From Flavobacterium defluvii (GTDB taxonomy: Bacteria > Bacteroidota > Bacteroidia > Flavobacteriales > Flavobacteriaceae): 64,000 nt of DNA. The notes under the pieces were generated by a model that saw nothing but the letters and a program-made list of their open reading frames with translations, was not told where the DNA came from and searched no databases. This document shows, one piece after another, positions 23,325 through 32,190 of the stretch (positions are counted from its first letter, which is position 1; every line of letters begins with the position of its first letter). The translations under genes were made by a program, and so were the position numbers. The stretch is taken from positions 372,001 through 436,000 of the forward strand of contig NZ_FQWC01000001.1 of assembly GCF_900129555.1 (NCBI RefSeq), read 5' to 3'.

Positions 23325-25097
23325 TTATTTTTTAGAAACACTTTTTTTACCGTTCAAAAAATCTAAATAATTCAAATTGAATCCTCCTTTATCAAAAACT
23401 ACTTTTATTTTATTTTCTCCTGATTTTAATTCAACATCAGATAAAATAATCGTTTTCCATTTATCATTTCCGCCAGTTGCAGGCAATGTTATTGTTTTTG
23501 ATTTTTCTCCATTTGAAGTTTCTAAATGAAGTTGTCCTTCTGCACTTTCGCTTGAGTAACGAATTGCCACGTTGTATTTATTTTCTTTTTTTACCTGAGA
23601 AGTAAATTGAAGCCATTCTCCATCTTCGATAAAGGAAACCTGATAACCATTTGATCCGGCATCTTTACAAGGCAGAATATCAACTCCGTCGTTGCGCATT
23701 ACGTTTCCTTTATTCCATTGATCAAAAGTTCCCGTTGCAACTCTGTAATTCACGAAATCTTTATCAGAATAAGCAAATCCGTTTGTTCCTAAATCATATT
23801 GCGTTGCGATAATTTTTCCGGGAATTACATGATTTTTATATGCTTTTGTATCGTTTGTCTGTACTTGTCTAAACATCGCATCGATTACGTCTGGCTTAAC
23901 AGTTACGTTTTGCGTTTTATAGTTGTCAGCCATTTTCATTAATGCTTTTTTCGAAAATTCTGGTGATGGTTTTGCTCCGCCATCTTTCCAGTATTTCAAT
24001 AAAACATCATATTCCGGAATTTTGGTTACCGAAGTTACACCCGCAATATTTTCGATTTTTTTCATTGGCCAAAATGCCCATCCAATATTGTTGGTTTCTA
24101 CTAAAGTCAAAGCATCTTTAAACCAAACATTTGAATTTTCGCCGCTTTCTCCTAACCAAATCGGAACGTTATATTGTGTTCTGTAATCCAGCATTTTCTG
24201 GATTGATTCTTTGTCGTTATGATTCCAGTATTTATGAAAACTCAACGCCATGTTTTCATCCCATAACGGAAAAACGCCATTGTAATTATTCCCCCAGCAA
24301 TTCCCTTCGATAATTACTAAGTGATTGGTGTCGACTTCGCGAATTGCTTTGGTAACAGCAACCATTAAATCTCTTAAAGGTCCGTTTGAATTTTCGTCGC
24401 AGCCATTTTTATTTGATCCGGTAAAACCCCAGTTTGGTTCGTTGATAATATCATAACCGCCAATCCACTGACTGTCTCTGTAGCGAGAAGCCAGTTTTTT
24501 CCATAAAGCGATCATTTTTTTCTGATTGGCTTCACTTTGCCATAATGATGGTTTTGTGGTATCATAATCAGAAATTGCAGCGTCGTTTCCTTGTCCGCCC
24601 GGTGCTGCGTGTAAATCTAAAATTAGGTAGATTTTGTTTGCTTCACACCATTTCAGCAAATTATCAGTCATGGTAAAACCTTCATCAATCCAAGTGATTT
24701 CACCATTTTTTTCCTGCTCAATTGGCGGAGTATAAAGGTTATAATGCATTGGAAGACGAATCGAATTGAATCCCCATTTTGCTAACGAATCAACGTCTCT
24801 TTTTGTGATTCCATTTGCTTTATATGCCGCATAAAATTCTTTCGTTCCTTGTTCACCAACAACGTCCTGAATTTTTTGTTTTATTTGATATTGCGGACTT
24901 GCAAAGGGCTGTGTTTGCAGCATATATCCTTCCTGAACCATCCATCCGCCAAGACCAAGACCCCTTAGAATAATGTTATTTCCATTTCCATCAACAATTT
25001 TTTGTCCGTCTCTATGTAAAAAACCCTGGCCGAAAACTGTAAACGAAAATAAAAGCTGCAATGCTAATACTACTTTTTTCATTTGAAAATTTTTCAT
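23325..25097 (-). CDS. GH5 glucanase with C-terminal CBM6
   Basis: 590 residues. Signal peptide from the second Met (MKKVVLALQLLFSFTVFGQ) and a GH5 barrel (about 25-400) with GNNIILRGLGLGGWM, the acid/base in IINEPNWG (Glu220) and the nucleophile in WLGESGEN (Glu317). A CBM6-type beta-sandwich at about 430-585 includes DGEWLQFTSQVKKENKYNVAIRY and GGFNLNYLDFL. The barrel resembles exo-beta-1,3-glucanase-like GH5 members more than cellulases (inference from the N-terminal region). CBM6 modules often bind beta-1,3- or beta-1,4-glucan ends. Co-transcribed with GH30 upstream (12 bases) and GH16 downstream. Confidence 0.92.
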   Translation of the reverse strand: MKNFQMKKVVLALQLLFSFTVFGQGFLHRDGQKIVDGNGNNIILRGLGLGGWMVQEGYMLQTQPFASPQYQIKQKIQDVVGEQGTKEFYAAYKANGITKRDVDSLAKWGFNSIRLPMHYNLYTPPIEQEKNGEITWIDEGFTMTDNLLKWCEANKIYLILDLHAAPGGQGNDAAISDYDTTKPSLWQSEANQKKMIALWKKLASRYRDSQWIGGYDIINEPNWGFTGSNKNGCDENSNGPLRDLMVAVTKAIREVDTNHLVIIEGNCWGNNYNGVFPLWDENMALSFHKYWNHNDKESIQKMLDYRTQYNVPIWLGESGENSNVWFKDALTLVETNNIGWAFWPMKKIENIAGVTSVTKIPEYDVLLKYWKDGGAKPSPEFSKKALMKMADNYKTQNVTVKPDVIDAMFRQVQTNDTKAYKNHVIPGKIIATQYDLGTNGFAYSDKDFVNYRVATGTFDQWNKGNVMRNDGVDILPCKDAGSNGYQVSFIEDGEWLQFTSQVKKENKYNVAIRYSSESAEGQLHLETSNGEKSKTITLPATGGNDKWKTIILSDVELKSGENKIKVVFDKGGFNLNYLDFLNGKKSVSKK

Positions 25098-25109
25098 TTC
25101 CGGTTAGTT

Positions 25110-26582
25110 TTATTTCCATGTATAAGTTCCAACAGATCCTGCATCTAAAGATGTAGTAACCCATTTGTTATTGAACTTTATATTGAAAATTTCTGCAGTT
25201 GACGAGTCATTAACTACTACTAATACTTTTGATCCCGAAGGCGTAATAAAAGCAACATTTTGTAAACTTCCGCTTGACGTACTAGAAATTCTAACAGATC
25301 CTGCGGGAACAAATTTTGATGCATGTGCGATAATGTAATATGCTACATTGCGCTGAAAACTTTCGCTTGATGTTACTGTCAGGGCACCTTTACACATTGA
25401 GCAGCCGCCATTTGTGTGAGGCTGAAAAGCTCCGTCATTAGCTAAATTCCATTCTAATGCATTTTTGCTATAATTTCGCATAGAACCAACAATTACATTT
25501 CGAACATGCCATTTTAAATCTCCTCCAAAATCACCTGCTGAAGATGTCCATTGTTCTGTGAAATATACATTTTTAGTTGGATACGAATTGTAAACATTAC
25601 TTAACGCACTAATATCTCCTGCATACAAGTGAAAGGCAGATCCGTCTACAAATGGAAAAGCATCGGCATCGGCCAAAATTGCTTTTGGATAATTTGGATT
25701 ATCGCAATTGTGATCGTAAGCAATAATTTTTACATTAAGATTTGCCGCTTTAAAAGCCGGTCCTAAATTGTTTTTAATGAAGTTTGCCTGTTCTAATGCA
25801 GACATATACATACTTGGGTTATTTCCGTCATGCAAAGGTTCGTTTTGCGGCGTTACTGCATCAATTGTAATTCCTTCAGCCTTCATCTGCTGAATGTATT
25901 TTACAAAATATTTAGCGTAAACATCATAATATTGTGTTTGTAATTTTCCTCCAACAAAACTGTCTTTGTCTTTCATCCAAAGTGGTGCTGACCAAGGTGT
26001 AGCCAGAATTAAAATTTTAGGATTGATTGCAAGAATTTCTTTTAAAAGCGCAATTACTCCAGCTTTGTCTTTGTCTAAACTGAATTTTGCTAAAGTTAAA
26101 TCTGTTTCTCCTGCTGCAAGATCATCATAAGTAAACGGTTCAGCATTTAAATCTGATGCTCCAATACTGATTCTTAAATAACTAACTCCAATTGAATTAG
26201 CACCTGTACCAAATAATTCTTGTAAAAGTGCACTTTTTTTAGCAGCTGTTAATTTATTAATTACATCAGCACTTCCACCTGTTAATGTGTATCCAAAACC
26301 ATCAATAGTTTGATATTTTTGAGATTCATTAACTTCTATATTTGCATAATTATTGACATTTGTACCAAACCCAAGAGTTCCGGTTTGTTTTCCTAATAAT
26401 ACACTTTGGTCACCTTTTGTCAACCAAAAATCAACATCGTTTGTTACCACAACCGGAGGGTTTACAACTGGCGGATTTACTACAGGATCTACTGTATCAT
26501 TTGAAGTTGAACATCCTGCCTGAGAAAATATTGCTGCTGAAAAGAACAATATTTTTATAGTGTTTTTAATGTTTAGTTTCAT
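25110..26582 (-). CDS. GH30 (subfamily 3-like) beta-1,6-glucanase lipoprotein
   Basis: 490 residues. Lipoprotein signal (SQAGC, Cys24), then a proline-valine linker (VDPVVNPPVVNPPVVV) that lifts the enzyme from the membrane. The GH30 barrel has YQTIDGFGYTLTGGSA, TPWSAPLWMK, acid/base Glu in VTPQNEPLHDGN and nucleophile Glu in VYFTEQWTSSA. By eye more than half identical along its length to the product of 19896-21320. Likely a surface or periplasmic endo-beta-1,6-glucanase. Two lipid-linked or exported copies with different anchoring suggest outside and inside steps on the same chain. Confidence 0.92.
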   Translation of the reverse strand: MKLNIKNTIKILFFSAAIFSQAGCSTSNDTVDPVVNPPVVNPPVVVTNDVDFWLTKGDQSVLLGKQTGTLGFGTNVNNYANIEVNESQKYQTIDGFGYTLTGGSADVINKLTAAKKSALLQELFGTGANSIGVSYLRISIGASDLNAEPFTYDDLAAGETDLTLAKFSLDKDKAGVIALLKEILAINPKILILATPWSAPLWMKDKDSFVGGKLQTQYYDVYAKYFVKYIQQMKAEGITIDAVTPQNEPLHDGNNPSMYMSALEQANFIKNNLGPAFKAANLNVKIIAYDHNCDNPNYPKAILADADAFPFVDGSAFHLYAGDISALSNVYNSYPTKNVYFTEQWTSSAGDFGGDLKWHVRNVIVGSMRNYSKNALEWNLANDGAFQPHTNGGCSMCKGALTVTSSESFQRNVAYYIIAHASKFVPAGSVRISSTSSGSLQNVAFITPSGSKVLVVVNDSSTAEIFNIKFNNKWVTTSLDAGSVGTYTWK

Positions 26583-26608
26583 TTTTAATAGTTTTTTAGG
26601 TTAGGCGG

Positions 26609-28075
26609 TTAGTATACGATTGTTTGTATAGCATGTGCCGGGATAGTTATAGTATTTTGTGAATCGTGGTTTTTTATTGTGTAAACAATCTCATCATCTG
26701 ATTGGTTCATTACAATTGCAATTACTTTGCCATCAGAGTTTTTAAAAGATGTGCTTATTAATTTTTTATCGCTAATTGTCTCAAATATTCTTTTTGCTTT
26801 TGGCTGAATAAATTTTGAGAAATGTCCAATGTAATAATACATCGGTGTGTAAATCAATTCGTCTTTTATAGTGTCTGCATGGATTGGTGCAAAACAGAAA
26901 TTTCCAACATGATTTGGTCCTCCGTTTTGATCCAGAAGAATGTTCCAGTCTGTCCAGCCAACTGTTCCATTATTGAAATCGTTGATCATGTTAAGTCCGT
27001 ATCTTTCTGCATTTCCCCAAAACTGAAATCTTGAAGCATCAAATTTTTCGATACAGCCTTCTGTAAAAAGTAAATTTTTATTTGGAAAAGCTTTGTGAAC
27101 TTCACCAACTGCTTCGAATTTCGGTGTTCCACCGTTCCATGTTTCATACCAGTGAAATCCAATTCCCCATGCGTATTTTGAAACTGCAGGGTCAGAGAAA
27201 ACAAGATTTGCTCTTTTGGTTAACATATCACCGCGATTGTGATCCCAGATAATTACATTTTTAGAACTTAATCCTTCTTTTTCTAAAGTTGGTCCCAGGA
27301 AGTTTTTCAGGAAATCTCTTTCTGCTTCCGGAGTATATATGCAAGATTCCCATCTTTGTTTTGCCATTGGCTCATTTTGAATCGTTAATCCCCAAACCGG
27401 AATTCCTTCTTTTTCATAAGCTCTTATAAATTTGACATAGTAGTTTGCCCATGACTGAGCAAATTCTGGCAACAAAACGCCGCCGTGCAAAATATCATTA
27501 TTGTCTTTCATGAAAGCTGGGGGACTCCATGGACTAACAAATAAAGTTAATTTCCCGCCGGCAGTTTCAATTGCGCTTTTAATTAATGGAATTCTATATT
27601 TTCGATCGTGATCAATGTTGAAGGTTTTTAAATCTTTATCACCTTCGGCTACATAAGTGTAACTGTCACTGCTGAAATCACAGCTGTGAATATTTGTTCT
27701 GGCAAGAGTATACCCTATTCCTTTATTTTTGTCGTAATAAGCAGTTAAAAATTCCTGCTGTTTTTTTGGAGATAATTTGGCAAAAACTTCTGCACTTGCA
27801 TCTGTAATGGCGCCGCCAATTCCTAAAAAAGTCTGATCTGTTTTTTCGGTATCTAAAGTAATTGAAACCGTTGATTTTGTTTGTTGTGATGAAGGATTTG
27901 AAATTAAATTATCTGATACTGATAATCTCAAATTGGTATTTTCGGCTGTAGTATAAACCGTAATTTTGTTGTTTTTGGATGCAGAAACAGCTGATCCGTT
28001 TGCAGTTTTTGATGTTGAACAACTTACTTGCAAGATTATTATTGAAACTAATAAGATTCTATTGATGGTTTTCAT
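26609..28075 (-). CDS. GH30 (subfamily 1-like) beta-glucosidase/glucosylceramidase-family lipoprotein
   Basis: 488 residues from the ATG at 28075: lipoprotein signal MKTINRILLVSIIILQVSC. The barrel has TFLGIGGAITDASAE, TLARTNIHSCDFSS, SPWSPPAFMK, acid/base Glu in LTIQNEPMAKQ, LLFTEGC with the nucleophile Glu and VGWTDWNILLDQNGGPNHV. This is the glucosylceramidase-like GH30 branch; bacterial members release glucose from beta-1,6-gluco-oligosaccharides. A longer frame begins at 28132, but its start falls within a GC-rich hairpin (28110-28142). Tandem paralogue of 28163-29617. Confidence 0.9.
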   Translation of the reverse strand: MKTINRILLVSIIILQVSCSTSKTANGSAVSASKNNKITVYTTAENTNLRLSVSDNLISNPSSQQTKSTVSITLDTEKTDQTFLGIGGAITDASAEVFAKLSPKKQQEFLTAYYDKNKGIGYTLARTNIHSCDFSSDSYTYVAEGDKDLKTFNIDHDRKYRIPLIKSAIETAGGKLTLFVSPWSPPAFMKDNNDILHGGVLLPEFAQSWANYYVKFIRAYEKEGIPVWGLTIQNEPMAKQRWESCIYTPEAERDFLKNFLGPTLEKEGLSSKNVIIWDHNRGDMLTKRANLVFSDPAVSKYAWGIGFHWYETWNGGTPKFEAVGEVHKAFPNKNLLFTEGCIEKFDASRFQFWGNAERYGLNMINDFNNGTVGWTDWNILLDQNGGPNHVGNFCFAPIHADTIKDELIYTPMYYYIGHFSKFIQPKAKRIFETISDKKLISTSFKNSDGKVIAIVMNQSDDEIVYTIKNHDSQNTITIPAHAIQTIVY

Positions 28076-28109
28076 TGTTACTTCAAAAAAGCATTTCAAA
28101 TTAAAAATT

Positions 28110-28142
28110 GAGGGCTGAATTGGATGATTCAAGCCAGCCCTC
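28110..28142 (-). terminator. intercistronic hairpin between the two subfamily-1 GH30 genes
   Basis: GAGGGCTG and CAGCCCTC pair across a 17-base loop and are followed on the minus strand by AATTTTTAATTT. Partial terminator or processing site inside the locus. Confidence 0.55.
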
Positions 28143-28162
28143 TTCTGTTAACTCAAAAAATA

Positions 28163-29617
28163 TTAATAAACAAGCGTTTGAATAGCATGAGCAGGAATTT
28201 TAACTACAGTTTTTTCCGTTGCTATTATCAAATTATATGTAATTTCTTTGTCTGTTTTATTCATTACAATTGTCGCCATAGTACCATCTGTATTTAAAAA
28301 TGATGTACTTAACAAACCGCTTCTGCTTACTGCAGTACTAACTCTTTTAGCATTTAAACGAATAAATTTTGAAAAATGCCCTATGTAATAATATGATGGC
28401 GTGTAAATTAATTCTCCTGTTGTAGTATCGGCATGAATTGGTGCAAAACAGAAATTTCCAACATGATTTGGCCCCCCGTTTTGATCTAACAAGATATTCC
28501 AGTCTGTCCATCCAACAGTTCCGTTATTGAAATCGTTAATCATAGAGATTCCATATCTTTCTCCGTTGCCCCAAAACTGATATTTTGCAGCATCGAATTT
28601 TTCAACACAGCCTTCTGTAAACAAAAGTTTTTTGTCTGGATATGCTTCATTTACTTTGGCAACATTATCAAACATGGAGTCTCCGCCTGACCAGTTTTCA
28701 TACCAGTGAAAACCCATTCCCCAAACGTATTTTGCAGCTTCAGGATCAGAATAAATTACGTTTGCTCTGTAATTCATTAAGTCACGATTGTGATCCCAAA
28801 CGATGATTTTTTTATCTCCAAGTTTTTCTTTTTTCAAAGTTGGCCCAAGGAAGTTTTTAATAAAATCTCTTTCAGCTTCAGCTGTATAAATACAAGATTC
28901 CCAAGTTTGAACCGCCATTGGTTCATTTTGAGTTGAAGTTCCCCAAATCGGAATTCCTTCTTTCTCATATTCTTTTATAAACTTCACATAAAAATTTGCC
29001 CAGGTTTGATAGTATTCCGGTAATAATGTTCCGCCTTTTAATACGTTTCCGTTGCTTTTCATAAAAGCATTTGGAGACCAAGGCGCTGCATATGTTAATA
29101 ATTTTCCTCCGGCAGTCTGGATTGCCTGCTTAATTAACGGAATACGAAATTGTCTATCATGATCAATAGAAAACGTTTTTAATTCTTTATCACCTTCTTT
29201 GATATAAGAGTAGCTTCCACTGCTAAAATCAGAGCTCTGTATCGTGGTTCTTAGCAAAGAATAGCCAATTCCTTTTTGTTTATCGTAGTAGGCATTTAAG
29301 AATTCTGTTTGTTTTTCTTTTGAAAGTTTAGCAAAAATTTCGGCACTCGCATCAGTTATGGCGCCGCCAATCCCCATAAAGGTTTGAAACTTTTTCGTCG
29401 GTTCTACAAAAACAGAAATCTCCGTTTCAAGAGGTTGTTTTGATGCTGAAAAAGACAAATTATCTGTTGATGTTAATCTTAGGTTTGTATTTTCAGCGGT
29501 TGTATAAACCGTAATTTTTTTTCCGTTGGTTGTAAATTCTTTCTTTGCTTTTGTCTGCTGGGCAAGAGCCGATACTGTAAACAAAAAGCATAGAAATTTT
29601 AAAGTATTTTTTTTCAT
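28163..29617 (-). CDS. GH30 (subfamily 1-like) beta-glucosidase/glucosylceramidase-family enzyme
   Basis: 484 residues with a type I signal peptide (FLCFLFTVSALAQ) in place of a lipobox, then TFMGIGGAITDASAE, SLLRTTIQSSDFSSG, APWSPNAFMK, TSTQNEPMAVQ (acid/base) and LLFTEGCVEKFDA (nucleophile). The tandem copy downstream is clearly related over the whole length, so one arose by duplication. The copies differ in export signal, one soluble and one lipid-anchored. First enzyme gene after the SusCD-lipoprotein unit, separated from it by a terminator-like hairpin. Confidence 0.92.
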   Translation of the reverse strand: MKKNTLKFLCFLFTVSALAQQTKAKKEFTTNGKKITVYTTAENTNLRLTSTDNLSFSASKQPLETEISVFVEPTKKFQTFMGIGGAITDASAEIFAKLSKEKQTEFLNAYYDKQKGIGYSLLRTTIQSSDFSSGSYSYIKEGDKELKTFSIDHDRQFRIPLIKQAIQTAGGKLLTYAAPWSPNAFMKSNGNVLKGGTLLPEYYQTWANFYVKFIKEYEKEGIPIWGTSTQNEPMAVQTWESCIYTAEAERDFIKNFLGPTLKKEKLGDKKIIVWDHNRDLMNYRANVIYSDPEAAKYVWGMGFHWYENWSGGDSMFDNVAKVNEAYPDKKLLFTEGCVEKFDAAKYQFWGNGERYGISMINDFNNGTVGWTDWNILLDQNGGPNHVGNFCFAPIHADTTTGELIYTPSYYYIGHFSKFIRLNAKRVSTAVSRSGLLSTSFLNTDGTMATIVMNKTDKEITYNLIIATEKTVVKIPAHAIQTLVY

Positions 29618-29693
29618 TCTATTTTCCTTATTTTTTTAATTCTAAAAAGAAGTTTTTTTCAGAAACTCATTTTCTGACTGCGTAAGGATTTAA

Positions 29694-29728
29694 AAATAGC
29701 CCATACTCATAGTGATTATGGGCTATTT
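29694..29728 (-). terminator. hairpin after the SusC-SusD-lipoprotein genes
   Basis: AAATAGCCCATA and TATGGGCTATTT, 12-bp arms, 11-base loop. It lies 30 bases after the lipoprotein gene stop and may stop most transcripts before the enzyme genes. This would give more of the binding proteins than of the enzymes. Confidence 0.65.
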
Positions 29729-29757
29729 ACAACCAAACTTAAACTTAACTTAAACTT

Positions 29758-30633
29758 TTATTTTCCTCTCATTTCAATTCTGCTAACAGTAATTCCATCT
29801 TTTGTAAAATTGTTACCACCAGAACGAATTACTAAATAAATTTTTCCTGTAGTATCAAATTTCACAACATTAGAAACAGAAGCAGTAGCGTCATTTTTAA
29901 CACAGCCAACAGAAGAAAGCCTTCCTGTAAAAGCTGCTTTTGCACAGCCATCCCAAGTGCTCAGACCCATTACTTTGTTGTCTTTATATTCAACGCCGTC
30001 TTTAGGTGCAGATTTACCAGCATATACTTCAAACCATGTTTCATCAGATCCACTTGGACAAGAAACTAACATATCGATTGTATATTCTTTATCTTTAACA
30101 ACATCAATTGCCTGATAAATTCCTTCTTGTGCCCATCCGCCTGGAGAGTGAATTGTTGCTGTTCCATTATTAAATGACCAAAATGCAGCACCAGTAGTAC
30201 TTAATTTTGTTGATGACCATTGAGCTATATCAGCTGCATTATTGAAAAATCCTCCTTTTACTAAATTAGGTTTAGCAGGGTCAGAAGTTGCAACTACAAT
30301 ATCATGAGAAACTTTAGCTGTAGCACCTCCAGCAGCAATAGCTGTATGTGTTACAGTATAAGTACCAGCATCTGGTAAAACAATTTCTTCTGTCATTTTA
30401 CCCATATATGATCCATATCCTATGTCCCATTTAGATGAAATAACTCCATTTTCCTGAGCAGTTAAAAGATAAGTATTCACTTTCCCTGCCACAGGAGTAA
30501 TTGTAAACGCAGCATCAACATTTGTAGCTGTTAAACCGTTATTAGCCGGATCATCATCGCAGCCAGTAAGCGTACCTAATGCTATTGCAAGCATTAGGTA
30601 AGCACTTCTTTTTAAAATTATACTTAGGTTCAT
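29758..30633 (-). CDS. PKD-domain surface glycan-binding lipoprotein (SGBP-like)
   Basis: 291 residues. Lipoprotein signal GTLTGC followed by DDDPANN, the acidic tag for surface export in Bacteroidota. A PKD domain covers about 40-115 (KWDIGYG..GTYTVTHTAIAAGG). A C-terminal carbohydrate-binding-module-like beta-sandwich covers about 125-291 (FFNNAADIAQW..YQAIDVVKDKEYTIDM..). No catalytic motif. It occupies the slot right after susD, where surface glycan-binding proteins are encoded, and probably helps capture glucan chains at the cell surface. Ligand not readable from sequence. Confidence 0.85.
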   Translation of the reverse strand: MNLSIILKRSAYLMLAIALGTLTGCDDDPANNGLTATNVDAAFTITPVAGKVNTYLLTAQENGVISSKWDIGYGSYMGKMTEEIVLPDAGTYTVTHTAIAAGGATAKVSHDIVVATSDPAKPNLVKGGFFNNAADIAQWSSTKLSTTGAAFWSFNNGTATIHSPGGWAQEGIYQAIDVVKDKEYTIDMLVSCPSGSDETWFEVYAGKSAPKDGVEYKDNKVMGLSTWDGCAKAAFTGRLSSVGCVKNDATASVSNVVKFDTTGKIYLVIRSGGNNFTKDGITVSRIEMRGK

Positions 30634-30665
30634 TTTTTTTGGTTTTTGGTTAGATAGTTGTTTTT

Positions 30666-32177
30666 TTATTGGTAGTTAGGGTTCTGTTTCAATTTAGTCC
30701 CTGTTAATTCTACATAAGGAATTGGGAAAATTTCATCAGTACCTGCATTAAATCCTCTGTCAGATAATGCTGCAGCTGCATCTCCCCATCTTACTAAGTC
30801 AAAGAATCTGTGTCCTTCTCCGGCAAGCTCCATTCTTCTTTCATTTTTAATTGCTGCTAATGTTACAGGAACAGAAGGAAGACCAACTCTAGCTCTTACA
30901 GCATCTAATAATGCCTGAGCTCTAGCACCAGTAGCACCTAGTGCTTCAGCTTCTAATAAATAAGTATCTGCTAATCTGATAACATATGAGTTTTGTTTGT
31001 AATTCAACTCAGCAGCTCCACCACCTGTACGTACATCTGTTTTTCTTGGTAAAAATTTATTCAAGAAATAACCTGTGTCTTGGTAACCAGGAATATAATC
31101 TGCTTTTCCAGCCGCTTTTAAAGCTTTTAAGTCGAAAATAGTTGCATCAAATCTTGGATCATTCTTCATTGCATCATAAAGTTTTTGTGTAGGAACACTA
31201 AAACTCCATCCTGATGGAAGATCTGCAGCAGTAGAATTTGCAGGTCTAGAATAACCTCTAGGTCCAACCATTACGTTTAAAGAGTTTCCTTCATCTCTTC
31301 CAGAACCCCAGAATCCCCAGTCAGAGTTTCCTGCACTTGTATGCGATACTTCAAGAAGTGATTCAGCATTAAATTTATTAGCTACAACCCATAAATCATC
31401 GAAATCTGCTAATAAGTGATTTCCATATTGATTTGGCTGTCCTGGAGTACCGTTTACCTGAGCAAGGATTGCAGCTGCTTCTGCATTTTTCCCATCATAC
31501 AAATATACTTTTCCAAGAATTGCCTGCGCAGCACCTCTAGTTAAACGACCAGATCCTGTAGCAGCATCTACACTGGTTGGTAAAGCTGGAATAGCTTCAA
31601 CTAAATCTTTTTCGATTTGAGCATAAATTGCAGTCGGAGCTGCTTGTTCAACATTTAACATTGTAGATGTTGTAAGAGGCTCCAGGATTAATGGAATATT
31701 CTTAAACATTCTAACTAAGTTGAAATAGTATAATGCTCTTAATGCTTTAGCTTCTCCTGTGAATCTAACTTTTAAAGCATCTGACATATTAACTCCATCC
31801 ATTTTTGACAACAAAACGTTTGCTCTGTAAATCCCTTGGTAGTGGTCATTCCAGAAACTTCCCGGAATGATTAATGAAGTTAATGAGTGAGTTGAGAAAT
31901 TTTGAATTCCCTGACCGTCTGAAGCTCCACCTCCGCCAGCATAGAAATCATCAGAACCAGCATTCATCATGGCAACCATATTCTCAAAACCACCAGTATT
32001 TTTTCTCAATGGATCGTAAACCCCAACAAGAGCAGATGTAGCTTGTTGTTCATCTTTATAATAACTAGTTGATAAGAAAGATCCTTTTGGGTCAACGCTT
32101 ACGAAATCTTCAGAACAAGATCCTCCTAAAGCAGCCAAAGCTACAACAGCGTATATATATTTAAATTTATTTTTCAT
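30666..32177 (-). CDS. susD: SusD/RagB family glycan-binding lipoprotein
   Basis: 503 residues. Lipoprotein signal ALGGSC with SEDF after the Cys, N-terminal SusD-like TPR helices (TSALVGVYDPLRKN.., KALRALYYFNLVRMFKNIPL) and C-terminal ..NERRMELAGEGHRFFDLVRWGD and FPIPYVEL, the family hallmarks. SusD closes the mouth of the SusC barrel like a lid and delivers oligosaccharide. 13 bases after susC, so one transcript. Confidence 0.97.
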   Translation of the reverse strand: MKNKFKYIYAVVALAALGGSCSEDFVSVDPKGSFLSTSYYKDEQQATSALVGVYDPLRKNTGGFENMVAMMNAGSDDFYAGGGGASDGQGIQNFSTHSLTSLIIPGSFWNDHYQGIYRANVLLSKMDGVNMSDALKVRFTGEAKALRALYYFNLVRMFKNIPLILEPLTTSTMLNVEQAAPTAIYAQIEKDLVEAIPALPTSVDAATGSGRLTRGAAQAILGKVYLYDGKNAEAAAILAQVNGTPGQPNQYGNHLLADFDDLWVVANKFNAESLLEVSHTSAGNSDWGFWGSGRDEGNSLNVMVGPRGYSRPANSTAADLPSGWSFSVPTQKLYDAMKNDPRFDATIFDLKALKAAGKADYIPGYQDTGYFLNKFLPRKTDVRTGGGAAELNYKQNSYVIRLADTYLLEAEALGATGARAQALLDAVRARVGLPSVPVTLAAIKNERRMELAGEGHRFFDLVRWGDAAAALSDRGFNAGTDEIFPIPYVELTGTKLKQNPNYQ

Positions 32178-32190
32178 GATTCTTTAATTA

